Below are positions 37,292 through 47,579 of a DNA stretch of 64,000 bases, piece by piece. Where the stretch lies: NCBI RefSeq assembly GCF_014229095.1, contig NZ_JAARZC010000002.1, positions 248,001-312,000 on the forward strand, read 5' to 3'. Position numbers and translations under genes: made by a program. This DNA comes from Listeria cossartiae subsp. cayugensis (GTDB lineage: Bacteria; Bacillota; Bacilli; Lactobacillales; Listeriaceae). The notes below the pieces were generated by a model that ran no database searches, was not told the origin of the DNA, and worked only from the letters and a program-made list of their open reading frames with translations. Each line of letters starts with the position of its first letter. The stretch's first letter is position 1.

Positions 37292-38572
37292 ATGGGTGAT
37301 AGCGAAATTTATGTAAGTTTAGACATTGGAACAGCTTCTGTGAAAGTAATCATCGCAGAAATGGCTGACGATAGACTCAATATTATCGGTGTTGGGAATG
37401 TCGAATCTTCCGGAATCAAAAAAGGGATCATTATCGACATAGACAAGACTGTAGAATCCATCAAAAAGGCAATTGAACAAGCAGAAAGAATGGTTGGCGT
37501 AGAAATTTCTCAAGTAATCGTTGGGGTAGTATCCAATCAGGTACATTTAGAGGCTTGCCGAGGAATTGTGGCAGTAGGTAGCGAAAACCGTGAAATTGCA
37601 GATGAAGATGTCTGGAATGTAATGGATGCCGCTCAAGTTGTTCCTCTATCTCCTGAAAGAGAAATTATTAATACCATTCCAGATCAGTTTGTTGTGGATG
37701 GATTAACTGGGATTACAGATCCACGCGGAATGATTGGCGTACGTTTAGAAATGGAAGGCACATTAATTACTGGTTCAAAAACAATTTTACATAATACGTT
37801 ACGTTGTGTGGAACGTGCAGGACTTGAAATTTCTGATATTGCGTTACAACCACTTGCCGAAGCATCCATCTCTTTGTCAGAAGACGATAAAGAATTTGGA
37901 ACGGCACTCGTAAATGTTGGAGCAGGAACGACTACCGTTAGTGTGTTTGAACAAGGGCGACTAACATATACTGGTGTGATTCCAGTTGGTGGAGATAACA
38001 TTACGAAAGACTTATCGCTTGGACTGAATACATCAACTGCCAATGCAGATCGTGTCAAATTAGAGCATGGTTACGCATTTTATGATGATGCTTCTCCAGA
38101 TGAAGTTTTTGCTATTGATGTTATCGGTAGTGACCAAAAACAACATTTTACACAAGTAGAAGTAGCGGATATTATCGAAGCACGTATGGAAGAAATTTTC
38201 CAATTGGTAGTAGAAGAACTAGCACGAGTTGGCAAAACGCATCTTCCAGGAGGTTATGTACTAACTGGTGGCTCGATGGCTATTCCGGGCGCAATTGATT
38301 TGGCTGGAAAAACATTAGCAGCACACGTTAGACTAGCAATTCCTGATTATATTGGTGTTCGTGAACCATCCTTTACAACTGCTGTAGGTTTAATCAAATA
38401 TGCTTACCAAATGGCTGAGTTAGAAGGACGCGATGTAAGCTCGACTGCAAGCGAACCTCGTTACGACGACGAAGCACCAAAACAAAAACAAGCGAAACCA
38501 AAGCAAAAGAAATCAGATGACGAAAAAGTATCCACAAAAATGAAGAATTTTTTCGGCGCATTTTTTGAATAA
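37292..38572 (+). CDS. ftsA: Cell division protein FtsA
   Basis: Actin-like ATPase that tethers FtsZ to the membrane. 426 residues with the phosphate loops SLDIGTASVKVII (N-terminal) and NVGAGTTTVSVFEQG, the GGSMAIPGAIDLA adenosine motif, and an amphipathic membrane-targeting helix at the extreme C-terminus (KMKNFFGAFFE). AAAGGAGGTGCCGATAA precedes the ATG. ftsZ follows after 66 bases. Confidence 0.97.
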   Translation: MGDSEIYVSLDIGTASVKVIIAEMADDRLNIIGVGNVESSGIKKGIIIDIDKTVESIKKAIEQAERMVGVEISQVIVGVVSNQVHLEACRGIVAVGSENREIADEDVWNVMDAAQVVPLSPEREIINTIPDQFVVDGLTGITDPRGMIGVRLEMEGTLITGSKTILHNTLRCVERAGLEISDIALQPLAEASISLSEDDKEFGTALVNVGAGTTTVSVFEQGRLTYTGVIPVGGDNITKDLSLGLNTSTANADRVKLEHGYAFYDDASPDEVFAIDVIGSDQKQHFTQVEVADIIEARMEEIFQLVVEELARVGKTHLPGGYVLTGGSMAIPGAIDLAGKTLAAHVRLAIPDYIGVREPSFTTAVGLIKYAYQMAELEGRDVSSTASEPRYDDEAPKQKQAKPKQKKSDDEKVSTKMKNFFGAFFE

Positions 38573-38638
38573 AAGCGAATAGCTGGTATATCAGCAAGAA
38601 AATCGTATCGTATAAATCGGCAAATAGGAGGCAATAAT

Positions 38639-39811
38639 ATGTTAGAATTTGACACTAGTTCAGAAAGTTTGGCAACAATTAAAGTAATCGGTGTTGGCGG
38701 CGGCGGTAATAACGCTGTAAACCGTATGATTGAGCATGGTGTTCAAGGGGTAGAATTTATCTCCGTTAATACAGACGCTCAAGCACTTAACTTAGCAAAA
38801 GCAGAAACAAAATTACAAATCGGTACAAAATTAACGCGTGGTCTAGGCGCGGGTGCTGTACCTGAAATTGGTAAAAAAGCAGCAGAAGAAAGCCGCGAAC
38901 AAATTGAAGAAGCTTTAAAAGGCTCTGATATGGTATTCGTAACTGCTGGAATGGGCGGCGGAACTGGAACTGGTGCTGCACCTGTTATCGCTCAAATTGC
39001 AAAAGAAATGGGCGCGTTAACTGTTGGTGTGGTAACACGACCATTCGGTTTTGAAGGACCAAAACGTACAAAACAAGCCCTAGCTGGATCCGAAGCAATG
39101 AAAGAAGCAGTCGACACGCTAATCGTGATTCCTAATGACCGTTTACTTCAAATTGTTGATAAAAATACACCTATGCTTGAAGCTTTCCGTGAAGCAGATA
39201 ATGTTTTACGTCAAGGTGTACAAGGGATTTCTGATTTGATTGCTGTTCCTGGTTTAATTAACTTAGACTTTGCCGATGTAAAAACTATTATGACTAACCG
39301 TGGTTCAGCCCTTATGGGAATCGGTATCGCAACTGGTGAAAACCGTGCTGCCGAAGCTGCGAAAAAAGCCATTTCTTCACCACTTCTTGAAACTTCCGTT
39401 GATGGAGCAAAAGGTGTCCTAATGAATATTACAGGTGGATCTAACCTTAGTCTTTATGAAGTACAAGAAGCAGCAGAAATCGTATCTAGCGCATCTGACG
39501 AGGATGTAAACATGATTTTCGGTTCTGTTATTAACGACGAATTACAAGACGAATTAATTGTTACTGTTATCGCAACAGGTTTTGACGAAGAAAAGCAAGC
39601 GCAACAAGCACAAGCTAATCGTCGTCCAAATCAATCCATTCAAGTAAATCGTCCTAATTATGCTGTACAAGAAGAACAACAAAATGATTACGCACAAAAC
39701 GCACCACAACAAGCAAATGCACCTGTTCATGAACAACAAGCTGAACCGCAACAAAATAGTTCAGACGTTGATGTACCAGCATTCATCCGTAACCGTAATC
39801 GTCGCGGATAA
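38639..39811 (+). CDS. ftsZ: Cell division protein FtsZ
   Basis: Tubulin homologue that forms the division ring. 390 residues: GTP-binding [11 protein letters not shown], tubulin signature [11 protein letters not shown]7 loop [11 protein letters not shown], Gln/Asn-rich linker (about 318-375) and the conserved C-terminal peptide [13 protein letters not shown] that binds FtsA, SepF and others. AGGAGGCAATAAT precedes the ATG. Confidence 0.98.
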   Translation: MLEFDTSSESLATIKVIGVGGGGNNAVNRMIEHGVQGVEFISVNTDAQALNLAKAETKLQIGTKLTRGLGAGAVPEIGKKAAEESREQIEEALKGSDMVFVTAGMGGGTGTGAAPVIAQIAKEMGALTVGVVTRPFGFEGPKRTKQALAGSEAMKEAVDTLIVIPNDRLLQIVDKNTPMLEAFREADNVLRQGVQGISDLIAVPGLINLDFADVKTIMTNRGSALMGIGIATGENRAAEAAKKAISSPLLETSVDGAKGVLMNITGGSNLSLYEVQEAAEIVSSASDEDVNMIFGSVINDELQDELIVTVIATGFDEEKQAQQAQANRRPNQSIQVNRPNYAVQEEQQNDYAQNAPQQANAPVHEQQAEPQQNSSDVDVPAFIRNRNRRG

Positions 39812-39829
39812 TACTTATAACACAAATTC

Positions 39830-39866
39830 ACCCGGCCACTTTTGAAGCTTTGCCAAGTGACCGGGT
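39830..39866 (+). terminator. Hairpin after ftsZ
   Basis: ACCCGGCCACTT, 13-base loop, AAGTGACCGGGT: strong stem but no T run; partial termination or mRNA stabilisation is possible. Confidence 0.5.
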
Positions 39867-39929
39867 ATCTGATTATAACAAGAAGTGTTTTAAATAAAGC
39901 GCTTCGGGAATTATATAAGGTGATTAAAA

Positions 39930-40619
39930 ATGACAAAACAAGCTAATTTAGAAAAAGTAACGGCACAAATCGAGCAAGCTTGTGAAGCAAGTCATCGCGA
40001 GCCGAAAGATGTAACATTAGTAGCTGTTACAAAAACGATCGATGTTGCTGGAATCACAGAGCTTTATGATTTAGGTATTCGCCATTTCGGTGAAAATCGT
40101 GCCGATGTTTTTCTTGAAAAGACAGTAGCACTTGCAGATAAAGACGACATTTGTTGGCATTACATTGGTTCTTTGCAAACACGTAAAGTAAAAGATGTAT
40201 TACCAAAAATCGATTATTTGCACTCGCTTGACCGATCATCGCTTGCAAAGGAAATCGAAAAGCGCGCTACTAAACCAGTTAAATGTTTCCTACAAGTAAA
40301 TATTTCTGGTGAAGAAAGCAAGCATGGTTTTTCGAAAGAAGAGGCGCTATCTTTTTTACAAGAAGCGGATTTTACGTTCATTGAGATTGTTGGTTTAATG
40401 ACAATGGCACCAATTACAAATAGCGACATAGAGCTGCATCACGTATTTCATGAGTTAAAGCAATTGCAGCAAGAAATTCATGCGCTTCAGTTAAAAAACA
40501 TTCCATGTACGGAGTTATCTATGGGGATGACAAATGACTACGGAATTGCCATTACAGAAGGTGCAACATTTATACGAGTAGGAAGAGCTTTGGTGAGTGA
40601 CGATAATATGGAGGTGTAA
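39930..40619 (+). CDS. ylmE: YggS-type pyridoxal phosphate homeostasis protein (YlmE)
   Basis: PLP-binding protein of the alanine-racemase-like TIM-barrel fold, which balances vitamin B6 vitamers. 229 residues. PLP Lys35 in LVAVTKTIDVAG, then HFGENRADVFLEK, WHYIGSLQTRKVK and LSMGMTNDYGIAITEGATFIRVGRAL. It is the first gene of the ylmEFGH group downstream of ftsZ, as in B. subtilis. The stop is three bases before sepF. Confidence 0.92.
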   Translation: MTKQANLEKVTAQIEQACEASHREPKDVTLVAVTKTIDVAGITELYDLGIRHFGENRADVFLEKTVALADKDDICWHYIGSLQTRKVKDVLPKIDYLHSLDRSSLAKEIEKRATKPVKCFLQVNISGEESKHGFSKEEALSFLQEADFTFIEIVGLMTMAPITNSDIELHHVFHELKQLQQEIHALQLKNIPCTELSMGMTNDYGIAITEGATFIRVGRALVSDDNMEV

Positions 40620-40622
40620 CAA

Positions 40623-41081
40623 ATGGGACTATCGAATAAATTTAAGTCATTCTTTTTCTTAGATGAAGAGGAAGAATATTATGAAGAAGAAGTAGCGAGG
40701 GAACCTGAACCTATGCAAAAGAAAACGAAGAAAGAAAGACCTAATAAAAACCGTTTTTATGCTGTTGAAGAAGATGATGCGAAGGTGGTTAGTATGCAGG
40801 GAGCTCAGTTTTCTAGTCGTATGGTACTTGCGGAACCGCGTGTATATGCAGAAGCCCAAGAACTAGCGGATTACTTAAAAGAATACAAATCTGTTGTTGT
40901 AAACTTGCAACGTATTAGCCATGATCAAGCGACGCGTATTGTCGATTTCTTGAGCGGTACAGTGTATGCATTAGGTGGAGATATTCAACGCGTTGGCAAT
41001 AATATTTTCTTATGTACTCCAGACAATGTGGAAGTGGATGGCTCTATTTCCGAAATGCTCGACGAACAAAACTTTATGTGA
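40623..41081 (+). CDS. sepF: Cell division protein SepF
   Basis: SepF binds the FtsZ C-terminus and membranes and forms arcs at the septum. 152 residues: N-terminal amphipathic membrane helix ([13 protein letters not shown]), an acidic then basic linker, and the SepF core (about 65-140) with [21 protein letters not shown] and [28 protein letters not shown] overlaps the ylmE stop. Confidence 0.94.
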   Translation: MGLSNKFKSFFFLDEEEEYYEEEVAREPEPMQKKTKKERPNKNRFYAVEEDDAKVVSMQGAQFSSRMVLAEPRVYAEAQELADYLKEYKSVVVNLQRISHDQATRIVDFLSGTVYALGGDIQRVGNNIFLCTPDNVEVDGSISEMLDEQNFM

Positions 41082-41103
41082 TGAAATAGAGGTGTGAGCT
41101 AGA

Positions 41104-41394
41104 TTGCAAAGTATTTTATATCAAGTGGTGGAGGTCATCTTATTTATTATTAGATGGTTGCCAACACTCATGTTTATTTATTTCTTGATGAGCTGGTTCC
41201 CAGGTGCAAGAGAATCCAAAATTGGCCAATTGCTAGCACGCATTTTTGAACCGATTTTAGAGCCTTTTAGAAGGATTATTCCGCCGATTGGTATGTTTGA
41301 TATTTCGTCCCTTGTGGCTTATTTCATTTTCCAATATGCGATGAGAGTTTTAACAGGTTTAATTCAAGTGTACGTTATTCCAATGTTATTTTAA
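41104..41394 (+). CDS. ylmG: YggT family membrane protein (YlmG)
   Basis: Small integral membrane protein (96 residues) with two YggT helices flanking the conserved motif SWFPGARESKIGQLLARIFEPILEPFRR. Linked to division and to osmotic tolerance in some bacteria. TTG start, 8 bases behind GAGGTGTGAG. A terminator follows. Confidence 0.88.
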   Translation: MQSILYQVVEVILFIIRWLPTLMFIYFLMSWFPGARESKIGQLLARIFEPILEPFRRIIPPIGMFDISSLVAYFIFQYAMRVLTGLIQVYVIPMLF

Positions 41395-41429
41395 AAAGCG
41401 CACCCGTTTTCAAATGGGTGTCTTTTTTT
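41394..41429 (+). terminator. Terminator after ylmG
   Basis: AAAAAGCGCACCC, short loop, GGGTGTCTTTTTTT. Confidence 0.75.
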
Positions 41430-41468
41430 CATAATTAAGCAAGATTAGCCTAGTAGCAGCTGTTTTCG

Positions 41469-41477
41469 TGGTATAAT
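41469..41477 (+). promoter_or_regulatory. Extended -10 promoter of ylmH
   Basis: TGGTATAAT, 39 bases before the ylmH ATG, directly after the ylmG terminator. Confidence 0.5.
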
Positions 41478-41515
41478 AACGCTAAAGACTTGGCACGGAA
41501 TGAAAGGGAGAAATT

Positions 41516-42295
41516 ATGATGGATGGAATTTATCAGCATTTTCGCGCGGAAGAATACGCATTTATTGATAAGATTTTAGGAATTACGATGCAAGTAGAAA
41601 ATGAATATACGCCGCAGTTGACGGATTTCTTGGACCCGAGGCAGCGATTTATTACTGAAACGGTGATTGGCGGATATGAACAAATTAATGTCCAGTTTTT
41701 TGGTGGAGTAGAGCACGCGGAACGTCGCCGCGCACTGATTTATCCGGACTATTATACGCCAACAGAAGCTGATTTTGAGATTGCGTTGTTCCATATTCGC
41801 TATCCGGTGAAATTTACGACACTCACGCACCAAAAAATCCTTGGAACATTGATGTCGCTTGGTATGAAACGCGATATTTTTGGTGACATTTTAAACAATG
41901 ATACGGAATGGCAGCTTTTAGTCGAAAGTTCCATGAAGGACTATTTAACGTTGCAGCTTGAAAAAATTGGTAAAGTGAATGTGATGTTAGAAGAGACAGA
42001 ATTGGCTAATGCGGTCTATGCGCCGGTCGTTTGGGAGGAAATGGGCTTAACCGTTTCAAGTATGCGACTGGATGTGATTATAAGTAATGCGCACCATATT
42101 TCCCGGCAAAAAGCGAAACAATTGGTCGTTGCTGGGCTTGTTAAAGTAAATTGGAAAACCGTTGAAAATCCGGATTTTGAATGTGAGGAAGAGGATGTAT
42201 TATCTGCGCGCGGGTATGGTCGTGTGAAAGTATTATCGACAGGTGGCAGAACGAAAAAAGATAAAATTCGTATCGAAATTGGTTATTTAAAATAA
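41516..42295 (+). CDS. ylmH: S4-domain RNA-binding protein (YlmH)
   Basis: 259-residue protein with a C-terminal S4 RNA-binding domain (about 182-240, RLDVIISNAHHISRQKAKQL). B. subtilis YlmH binds stalled 50S subunits and takes part in ribosome quality control. Start is ATG at 41516 or the adjacent ATG at 41519, both behind AAAGGGAG. It ends the dcw-ylm region. In EGD-e, as I recall, internalin-like genes lie between ylmH and nadA; here only a terminator separates them. Confidence 0.9.
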   Translation: MMDGIYQHFRAEEYAFIDKILGITMQVENEYTPQLTDFLDPRQRFITETVIGGYEQINVQFFGGVEHAERRRALIYPDYYTPTEADFEIALFHIRYPVKFTTLTHQKILGTLMSLGMKRDIFGDILNNDTEWQLLVESSMKDYLTLQLEKIGKVNVMLEETELANAVYAPVVWEEMGLTVSSMRLDVIISNAHHISRQKAKQLVVAGLVKVNWKTVENPDFECEEEDVLSARGYGRVKVLSTGGRTKKDKIRIEIGYLK

Positions 42296-42327
42296 AAAAC
42301 GAAAGCAGCCGCTGCTTTCGTTTTTTT
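42296..42327. terminator. Bidirectional terminator between ylmH and nadA
   Basis: AAAAACGAAAGCAGC and GCTGCTTTCGTTTTTTT: a stem serving both convergent genes. Confidence 0.9.
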
Positions 42328-42328
42328 G

Positions 42329-43429
42329 TTAGCTTAATTGGAGCATTCTTTCTAATGCTTTTAATGCAAATTTGGTTGTTTCAGCATCAACTTTTATTTG
42401 GTTGCGTTGCTCGCCGTTTTGAATGGCTTCGAGTGTCCAGAGCAAATGGGGCAAATCGATACGGTTCATCGTCATACACGGACACATAAATGGGTTGAGC
42501 GAAACGATTTTCTTATCGGGATTTTCTTGCATAATGCGACCGACTAGATTAGCTTCTGTACCAACAGCCCATTCCGTCCCTGGCGCAGCATTACTAATTT
42601 CCGTCACGATTTTTTTCGTTGAGCCTGAATCGTCTGCTAAAGAAACCACTTCATGCGTGCATTCGGGATGAACAATAATTCGCATATTCGGATGATTTTT
42701 ACGAATGTTTTCGATATTTTTAACGGTAAAATGTTGATGGACGGAGCAGTAGCCTTTCCAAAGAATGACTTTACAATCGTCCAAATTGCCTTCATATTCC
42801 AGTTCATTTTTAATCGGGTTCCAAATCGCCATTTGTTCGAGCGGGATGCCTAGTTCGAAGGCGGTATTTCGACCTAGATGTTGGTCGGGCAGGAAGAAAA
42901 TACGCTCTTTTTGTTTGAGCGCCCATGAGACAATTTTGGTTGCGTTGCTGGATGTAACAGTTGTACCACCATGTTCGCCAACGAAAGATTTAATTGCGGC
43001 AGTCGAATTAATATAAGTCACAGGCAAAATCGTATCGCCAAAAAGTGATTGCAATTTAGGCCAAGCATTTGTTAATTGGTGAATGTCCGCCATATCTGCC
43101 ATTGAACAACCGGCGCGCATATCTGGTAACGTAACAATTTGCTCATTGGTCGTAAGCATATCCGCCGTTTCCGCCATAAAATGAACTCCGCAAAAAACGA
43201 TGTGTTTCGCTTTTTTATTCTTTGCTGCAATTTGCGCTAATTGCAACGAGTCGCCAATCGCATCCGCAAAGGGAACAACCTCGTCTTTTTGATAATGGTG
43301 ACAGGGGATAAAAAGATCGTCGCCGAGTTGGGCTTTAATTTCTGTAACACGAGCGATCATTTCGGTTTGCGTCATCCTTTTATAACGGGCTGGCATTGTA
43401 TCTTGTTCCACCGTCTCCAGTAAGTTCAT
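42329..43429 (-). CDS. nadA: Quinolinate synthase
   Basis: NadA condenses iminoaspartate with dihydroxyacetone phosphate to quinolinate, using a [4Fe-4S] cluster. 366 residues. Cluster cysteines are expected among those in [19 protein letters not shown] and [11 protein letters not shown]. It is the last gene of a nadB-nadC-nadA operon; its ATG overlaps the nadC stop by four bases and GGAGGAATAAAAGC precedes it. Confidence 0.95.
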   Translation of the reverse strand: MNLLETVEQDTMPARYKRMTQTEMIARVTEIKAQLGDDLFIPCHHYQKDEVVPFADAIGDSLQLAQIAAKNKKAKHIVFCGVHFMAETADMLTTNEQIVTLPDMRAGCSMADMADIHQLTNAWPKLQSLFGDTILPVTYINSTAAIKSFVGEHGGTTVTSSNATKIVSWALKQKERIFFLPDQHLGRNTAFELGIPLEQMAIWNPIKNELEYEGNLDDCKVILWKGYCSVHQHFTVKNIENIRKNHPNMRIIVHPECTHEVVSLADDSGSTKKIVTEISNAAPGTEWAVGTEANLVGRIMQENPDKKIVSLNPFMCPCMTMNRIDLPHLLWTLEAIQNGEQRNQIKVDAETTKFALKALERMLQLS

Positions 43430-44271
43430 GCTTTTATTCCTCCTTCGCTATTAAAACTGATATCGAGTGCGCGAACAGAATGTGTTAGGGAGCCTAAAGA
43501 AATGTAATTCGCACCAGAACCTTGATAACGATGAATATTTTCCAAAGTGATATTACCGGAAATTTCCGTCGCTATATGTGCTGGAACTAGCTTAACAAGT
43601 TGTGCGACTTCTTCTGGTGCACGATTATCCAACATGATAATATCGGCACCAGCTTGGACAGCTTCTTTCACTTGAGCTTCGTTTTCCGTTTCAACTTCAA
43701 TTTTCACCATATGCCCTAGTTTTGTGCGGACTATAGCTATGGCTTCGGTAATGCCGCCAGAGAAGGCGATATGGTTATCTTTTAACATAACGCCATCGTA
43801 TAGACCGTTACGATGATTAAAGCCGCCACCGGTCTGTACGGCATATTTATCGAAGGCGCGCAGACCGGGCGCAGTTTTTCGCGTATCACAAATTCGAATG
43901 GTCGAATCATCTAACTGTTTTACGGCAAGATTCGTTTGACTCGCAATGCCACTCATCCGTTGCATTAAATTTAAAATGACCCGCTCACCGGAAAGTAGTG
44001 TGCGCACAGGAGCTGATACGGTCGCAATGATATCTCCTTTTTTGATGGAATCTCCATCTTTTTTATACGCTTCAAATCGCGTATCACCACCAATAATCTC
44101 ATACACTTTTGGGGGAATAGAAATACCACAAAGAATGCCGCTTTCCTTCGCTAGAAAAACGCCTTTCCCAATAGTGTCACTAGCAAAAATCGTGTCTGCG
44201 CTTAAATCATATTGACCAATATCTTCAAGTAAAAATGCTTGGATTGCTTGATTCATAAGTATTGAGTTCAT
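43426..44271 (-). CDS. nadC: Quinolinate phosphoribosyltransferase (nicotinate-nucleotide pyrophosphorylase)
   Basis: NadC converts quinolinate and PRPP to nicotinate mononucleotide. 281 residues with [13 protein letters not shown], the PRPP/quinolinate-binding [19 protein letters not shown] and [14 protein letters not shown]. Start chosen at the ATG at 44271 behind AAAGGAGT; it overlaps the nadB stop (ATGA). Confidence 0.95.
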   Translation of the reverse strand: MNSILMNQAIQAFLLEDIGQYDLSADTIFASDTIGKGVFLAKESGILCGISIPPKVYEIIGGDTRFEAYKKDGDSIKKGDIIATVSAPVRTLLSGERVILNLMQRMSGIASQTNLAVKQLDDSTIRICDTRKTAPGLRAFDKYAVQTGGGFNHRNGLYDGVMLKDNHIAFSGGITEAIAIVRTKLGHMVKIEVETENEAQVKEAVQAGADIIMLDNRAPEEVAQLVKLVPAHIATEISGNITLENIHRYQGSGANYISLGSLTHSVRALDISFNSEGGIKA

Positions 44272-45722
44272 TTCGTTACTCCTTTTAAAATTCGATGTGC
44301 GCCGAGGCTTTCGGTTCGTTTAAGTGCACTTTCGGCGATTAATTTTGCGGTAATAATCATGTGGCTAAGCTCGGCTGTTTCTCGAGTGTTGTTGGCGTAA
44401 TCAAAATCAGCTAGCCAGTGAAGCAATTCAGTGATTTTCTCTGGTTTTCTCGAAATCCCAAGCGTTTCCCAAATTTTCTCTTGAAGAAGTTGTTTATTAG
44501 GTAAATGAGGCGTTTTAGTTGAGCTGGCGCGCGAGATTAGTGGATATTTTTTTTGATTAGGTTTCTGTGTATGAATGTACTCTGCTACTTTTTCGCCAAA
44601 GACAAGGGTTTCAAGAAGTGAATTACTCGCGAGTCGATTAGCCCCGTGCACACCAGCATTCGCGACCTCACCAATAGCATAGAGACCGGGAATATTCGTT
44701 TTTCCGTGAAGGTCAGTGCGAATACCACCCATCAAAAAATGGGCGCCGGGATGAACTGGGATACGCTTTGTTTCGCGAAACGGGACTTGGTGCGCATCTA
44801 AACTGGCGTTAATTGCAGGGAAACGTTCTTCAAAATGAGTGACCTCCGTTATATCAAGAAAGATTGCATTTCCACGTTCGATTTCTTCAAACAATGTCGC
44901 CGCAACAATATCACGCGGCGCAAGGTCCGCCAGCGGGTGAACACCGGCCATCACAGCTGATCCATCCGCGCGAACAATCCTAGCACCTTCCCCACGAACC
45001 GCCTCAGAAATAAGCCCGTGACAACGCCCATTTAAAAAAAGCAAAGTTGGATGAAACTGAATAAACTCCATATCGGTCAGTTTAGCACCCGCTCGGTAAG
45101 CCATCGCCAGCCCGTCACCAGAAATCGTCTGCGCATTTGTCGTAACTGGAAAAAGCTGCCCAAGCCCACCACTTGCTAAAATAATATGTTCGCCGTAATA
45201 CGTATGTAGCTGATTTTTTTTATCTAAACAATGAACGCCAATGGCTACTTCCTTATGCTTGATAATCTCGATGGCCATTTGCTCCTCTTGCCAGTCAATA
45301 TTCGTCAATTGTGCTTGCAAAAAAGTAGTAAGATATTTACCAGTTTGATCGCCGCCAGTATGTAAAATCCGCGGTAGCCTGTGTGCGCCTTCTAACCCAA
45401 GTGAAAATTCGCCATCTTTTTTATCAAATGTCATGCCTTCATCAATTAGTTTTTGTATAATAGCTGGGCCACAAGTAACGAGTTGATTTACCGCGAGAAC
45501 TTTATTATGAAAACAACCCGCTTGAATCGTATCGCTAAAATGTTTTTTCGGGGTATCGCTTTTTGACACTGCCGCTGCGACACCACCTTGAGCGAGCATG
45601 GAATTACTTTCTTCTTTATAGCCTTTTGTGATTATCGTCACATCATAATCCGCCATTAATCTGAGGGCAGCCATACAACCAGATATGCCGCTTCCGACAA
45701 TAATAACTCGTTCTTTTGTCAT
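44268..45722 (-). CDS. nadB: L-aspartate oxidase
   Basis: NadB oxidises L-aspartate to iminoaspartate, the substrate of NadA. FAD-dependent fumarate-reductase-type protein with [17 protein letters not shown] at the N-terminus, [11 protein letters not shown], and the ASGGLGQLF / [12 protein letters not shown]-type flavin motifs (here [12 protein letters not shown]). 484 residues from the ATG at 45722, six bases after GAGGTGG; an adjacent ATG at 45725 and an upstream frame to 45824 are alternatives. It is divergent from the nifS-like gene, with a dyad between them. Confidence 0.95.
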   Translation of the reverse strand: MTKERVIIVGSGISGCMAALRLMADYDVTIITKGYKEESNSMLAQGGVAAAVSKSDTPKKHFSDTIQAGCFHNKVLAVNQLVTCGPAIIQKLIDEGMTFDKKDGEFSLGLEGAHRLPRILHTGGDQTGKYLTTFLQAQLTNIDWQEEQMAIEIIKHKEVAIGVHCLDKKNQLHTYYGEHIILASGGLGQLFPVTTNAQTISGDGLAMAYRAGAKLTDMEFIQFHPTLLFLNGRCHGLISEAVRGEGARIVRADGSAVMAGVHPLADLAPRDIVAATLFEEIERGNAIFLDITEVTHFEERFPAINASLDAHQVPFRETKRIPVHPGAHFLMGGIRTDLHGKTNIPGLYAIGEVANAGVHGANRLASNSLLETLVFGEKVAEYIHTQKPNQKKYPLISRASSTKTPHLPNKQLLQEKIWETLGISRKPEKITELLHWLADFDYANNTRETAELSHMIITAKLIAESALKRTESLGAHRILKGVTK

Positions 45723-45756
45723 CATTTCCACCTCTTGCATAGTAGGTTCGATTAAT

Positions 45757-45780
45757 TGTATACTTCTTAATGAATATACA
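45757..45780. promoter_or_regulatory. niaR: Candidate NiaR operator in the nadB-nifS divergent region
   Basis: Perfect dyad TGTATA, 12-base spacer, TATACA. TATAAT (45795-45800) is a -10 candidate for the nifS side, and TATATT on the minus strand may serve nadB. The NiaR gene is the second gene of the divergent operon, so nicotinate-dependent repression of both operons is inferred. Base-level agreement with the published NiaR motif is not checked. Confidence 0.5.
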
Positions 45781-45852
45781 GTTGTCTTGTCATCTATAAT
45801 CACACAAAACAAAACTAATTTCAAGTATAAAATTCTAGGGGAGCGATAAGAA

Positions 45853-46959
45853 ATGATTTACTTTGACCATGCAGCTACAACCAAAATGAGCGAGGCAGCT
45901 TTACAAGTTTTTATGAATGCATCAAGAGAGTTCTTTGCTAATTCGGAAAGTTTACACGATGCCGGGACGAAAGCAGCAGCCCTTTTAGAAAAATGTCGGG
46001 GAAGTTTTGCGGATATGTTAAATGTTCCAAGCCGAGGAATTATATTTACGAGTGGTGGGACGGAAAGTAATCAAATCGCGATTCAAACGCTACTACATAC
46101 AAGTAAAAAGAAAGAAGTACTAGTTAGTCCGCTCGAACATGCCTCCGTTTGGCAACAGTTGGAAGCGCTCGAGCAAGCGGGGAAATGCCACGTAAAACAA
46201 TTGCCAGTTGATTCGTTTGGGCAAGTGCAGCCGGCTAGTTTAGCGAAAATGATTTCTGCTGAAACCGGGCTGATTATCATCCAACATGTTAATTCTGAAA
46301 TCGGGACCGTTCAACTAATCAAAGAATTAGCGCATATTGCCAAACAAGCCGGAATTTATTTTCATACCGATATCGTGCAATCGTTTGGTAAAATCCCGTT
46401 AGAATTAAGCGATGTAACCAGTTTTAGCATTTCCGCGCATAAAATTTACGGACCAAAAGGGGCGGGATTGCTGTTTATGAAACCTGATTTTCCGCTGCAA
46501 GCTGCTTTGCCGTACGTCCATCATGAATTTGGCTTTAGACCAGGCACAGTAAATGTTCCAGCAATTGCTGCCTTTACGACAGCTGCCTATGATATAATGG
46601 GAAATAGAGAAAAAGAAGCAAGTCGGATTGCGACACTTAAAGCGGCCATTTGCGAAACATTAACAGAACGAGTCGAGGTAGAAGGCGGGCAAAATACATC
46701 GCCATTTATCCTTGGTTTGACGCTGCCCAATATGCAAGGGCAAGAAGCGCTACTCGCATTAAACGAAGCCGATATCCAAATTTCAACAACGAGCGCTTGC
46801 AGTTTGCGTGATTCAGCCCCGTCGAAAACATTAATTGCAACTGGAAAAACGGAAGAAGAAGCAAACCGATTTATCCGATTGTCTTTTGGGAAAGAAAATG
46901 AATTAAGTGATAGTGTTATTTTCAAAGAAGAAATCGACAAATTACTACGAAAAAGGTGA
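45853..46959 (+). CDS. nifS: Cysteine desulfurase (NifS/NadS-like)
   Basis: PLP enzyme that mobilises sulfur from cysteine. 368 residues with [28 protein letters not shown] and the PLP-lysine [18 protein letters not shown]; the active Cys lies in [10 protein letters not shown]. Being divergent from nadBCA, it likely supplies sulfur for the NadA [4Fe-4S] cluster, as for B. subtilis NifS. GGGGAGCGATAAGAA precedes the ATG. Confidence 0.92.
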   Translation: MIYFDHAATTKMSEAALQVFMNASREFFANSESLHDAGTKAAALLEKCRGSFADMLNVPSRGIIFTSGGTESNQIAIQTLLHTSKKKEVLVSPLEHASVWQQLEALEQAGKCHVKQLPVDSFGQVQPASLAKMISAETGLIIIQHVNSEIGTVQLIKELAHIAKQAGIYFHTDIVQSFGKIPLELSDVTSFSISAHKIYGPKGAGLLFMKPDFPLQAALPYVHHEFGFRPGTVNVPAIAAFTTAAYDIMGNREKEASRIATLKAAICETLTERVEVEGGQNTSPFILGLTLPNMQGQEALLALNEADIQISTTSACSLRDSAPSKTLIATGKTEEEANRFIRLSFGKENELSDSVIFKEEIDKLLRKR

Positions 46960-46963
46960 GAAG

Positions 46964-47485
46964 ATGAAAAAAATATTAGGTGATACGCGCCGCCAACTGA
47001 TTTTAAAATGGTTAAAAGAAGCAGAAGCACCCATTTCAGGGAATCAACTTGCGAGCAAAACAAATGTTAGCCGCCAAGTAATTGTGCAAGATATTTCGCT
47101 CCTAAAAGCTGGAAACGAGCCGATTATGGCTACCCCGCAAGGTTACATTTACGCGAAAGAAACAGGCTATACTGGAGAACGCCGCGTGATTGCCGTCAAA
47201 CATACGAAAGAACAAGCTGCCGAAGAGCTAAACATTCTGGTAGACCACGGCGTATCGATTATTGACGTAATTGTCGACCATCCGATTTACGGCGAAATTA
47301 CCGCATCGTTACATTTGAAAAGTCGTTTTGACGTTGAGAAATTTGTCAAAAAAGTGCAGACAACTGGAGCGACTATGCTGTCAGGACTAACGGACGGAAC
47401 ACATTTGCACACAATTGAAGCAGATACAAAAGAACAATTAGAACTTGCTATTGCCGCCTTAGATAAAGCTGGATTTTTAATCTAA
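46964..47485 (+). CDS. niaR: NiaR (YrxA) transcriptional repressor of NAD biosynthesis
   Basis: Niacin-responsive repressor with an N-terminal winged helix (about 8-55, GNQLASKTNVSRQVIVQDI) and a C-terminal 3H domain with its three His (KHTKEQAAEE, VDHGVSII / VDHPIYGEI, THLHTIEA). 173 residues; the ATG at 46964 follows AAAAGGTGAG, which overlaps the end of the nifS gene. Same order, nifS-niaR divergent from nadBCA, as in B. subtilis. Confidence 0.92.
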   Translation: MKKILGDTRRQLILKWLKEAEAPISGNQLASKTNVSRQVIVQDISLLKAGNEPIMATPQGYIYAKETGYTGERRVIAVKHTKEQAAEELNILVDHGVSIIDVIVDHPIYGEITASLHLKSRFDVEKFVKKVQTTGATMLSGLTDGTHLHTIEADTKEQLELAIAALDKAGFLI

Positions 47486-47525
47486 TCATTTTTCAATATA
47501 AATTCTAGGAAAAAGCAAATAACTA

Positions 47526-47534
47526 TGGTAAAAT
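47526..47534 (+). promoter_or_regulatory. Extended -10 promoter of divIVA
   Basis: TGGTAAAAT, 46 bases before the divIVA ATG, in the 94-base gap after niaR. Confidence 0.45.
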
Positions 47535-47579
47535 GTATGTTAGGTATTTATAAACAATAGTCGTATGGAGGTGCTAGAT

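Noticed and set aside
46587-47063. 158-codon minus-strand ORF across nifS-niaR
   Set aside because: Shadow of conserved genes in the opposite strand; no start signal or family match.
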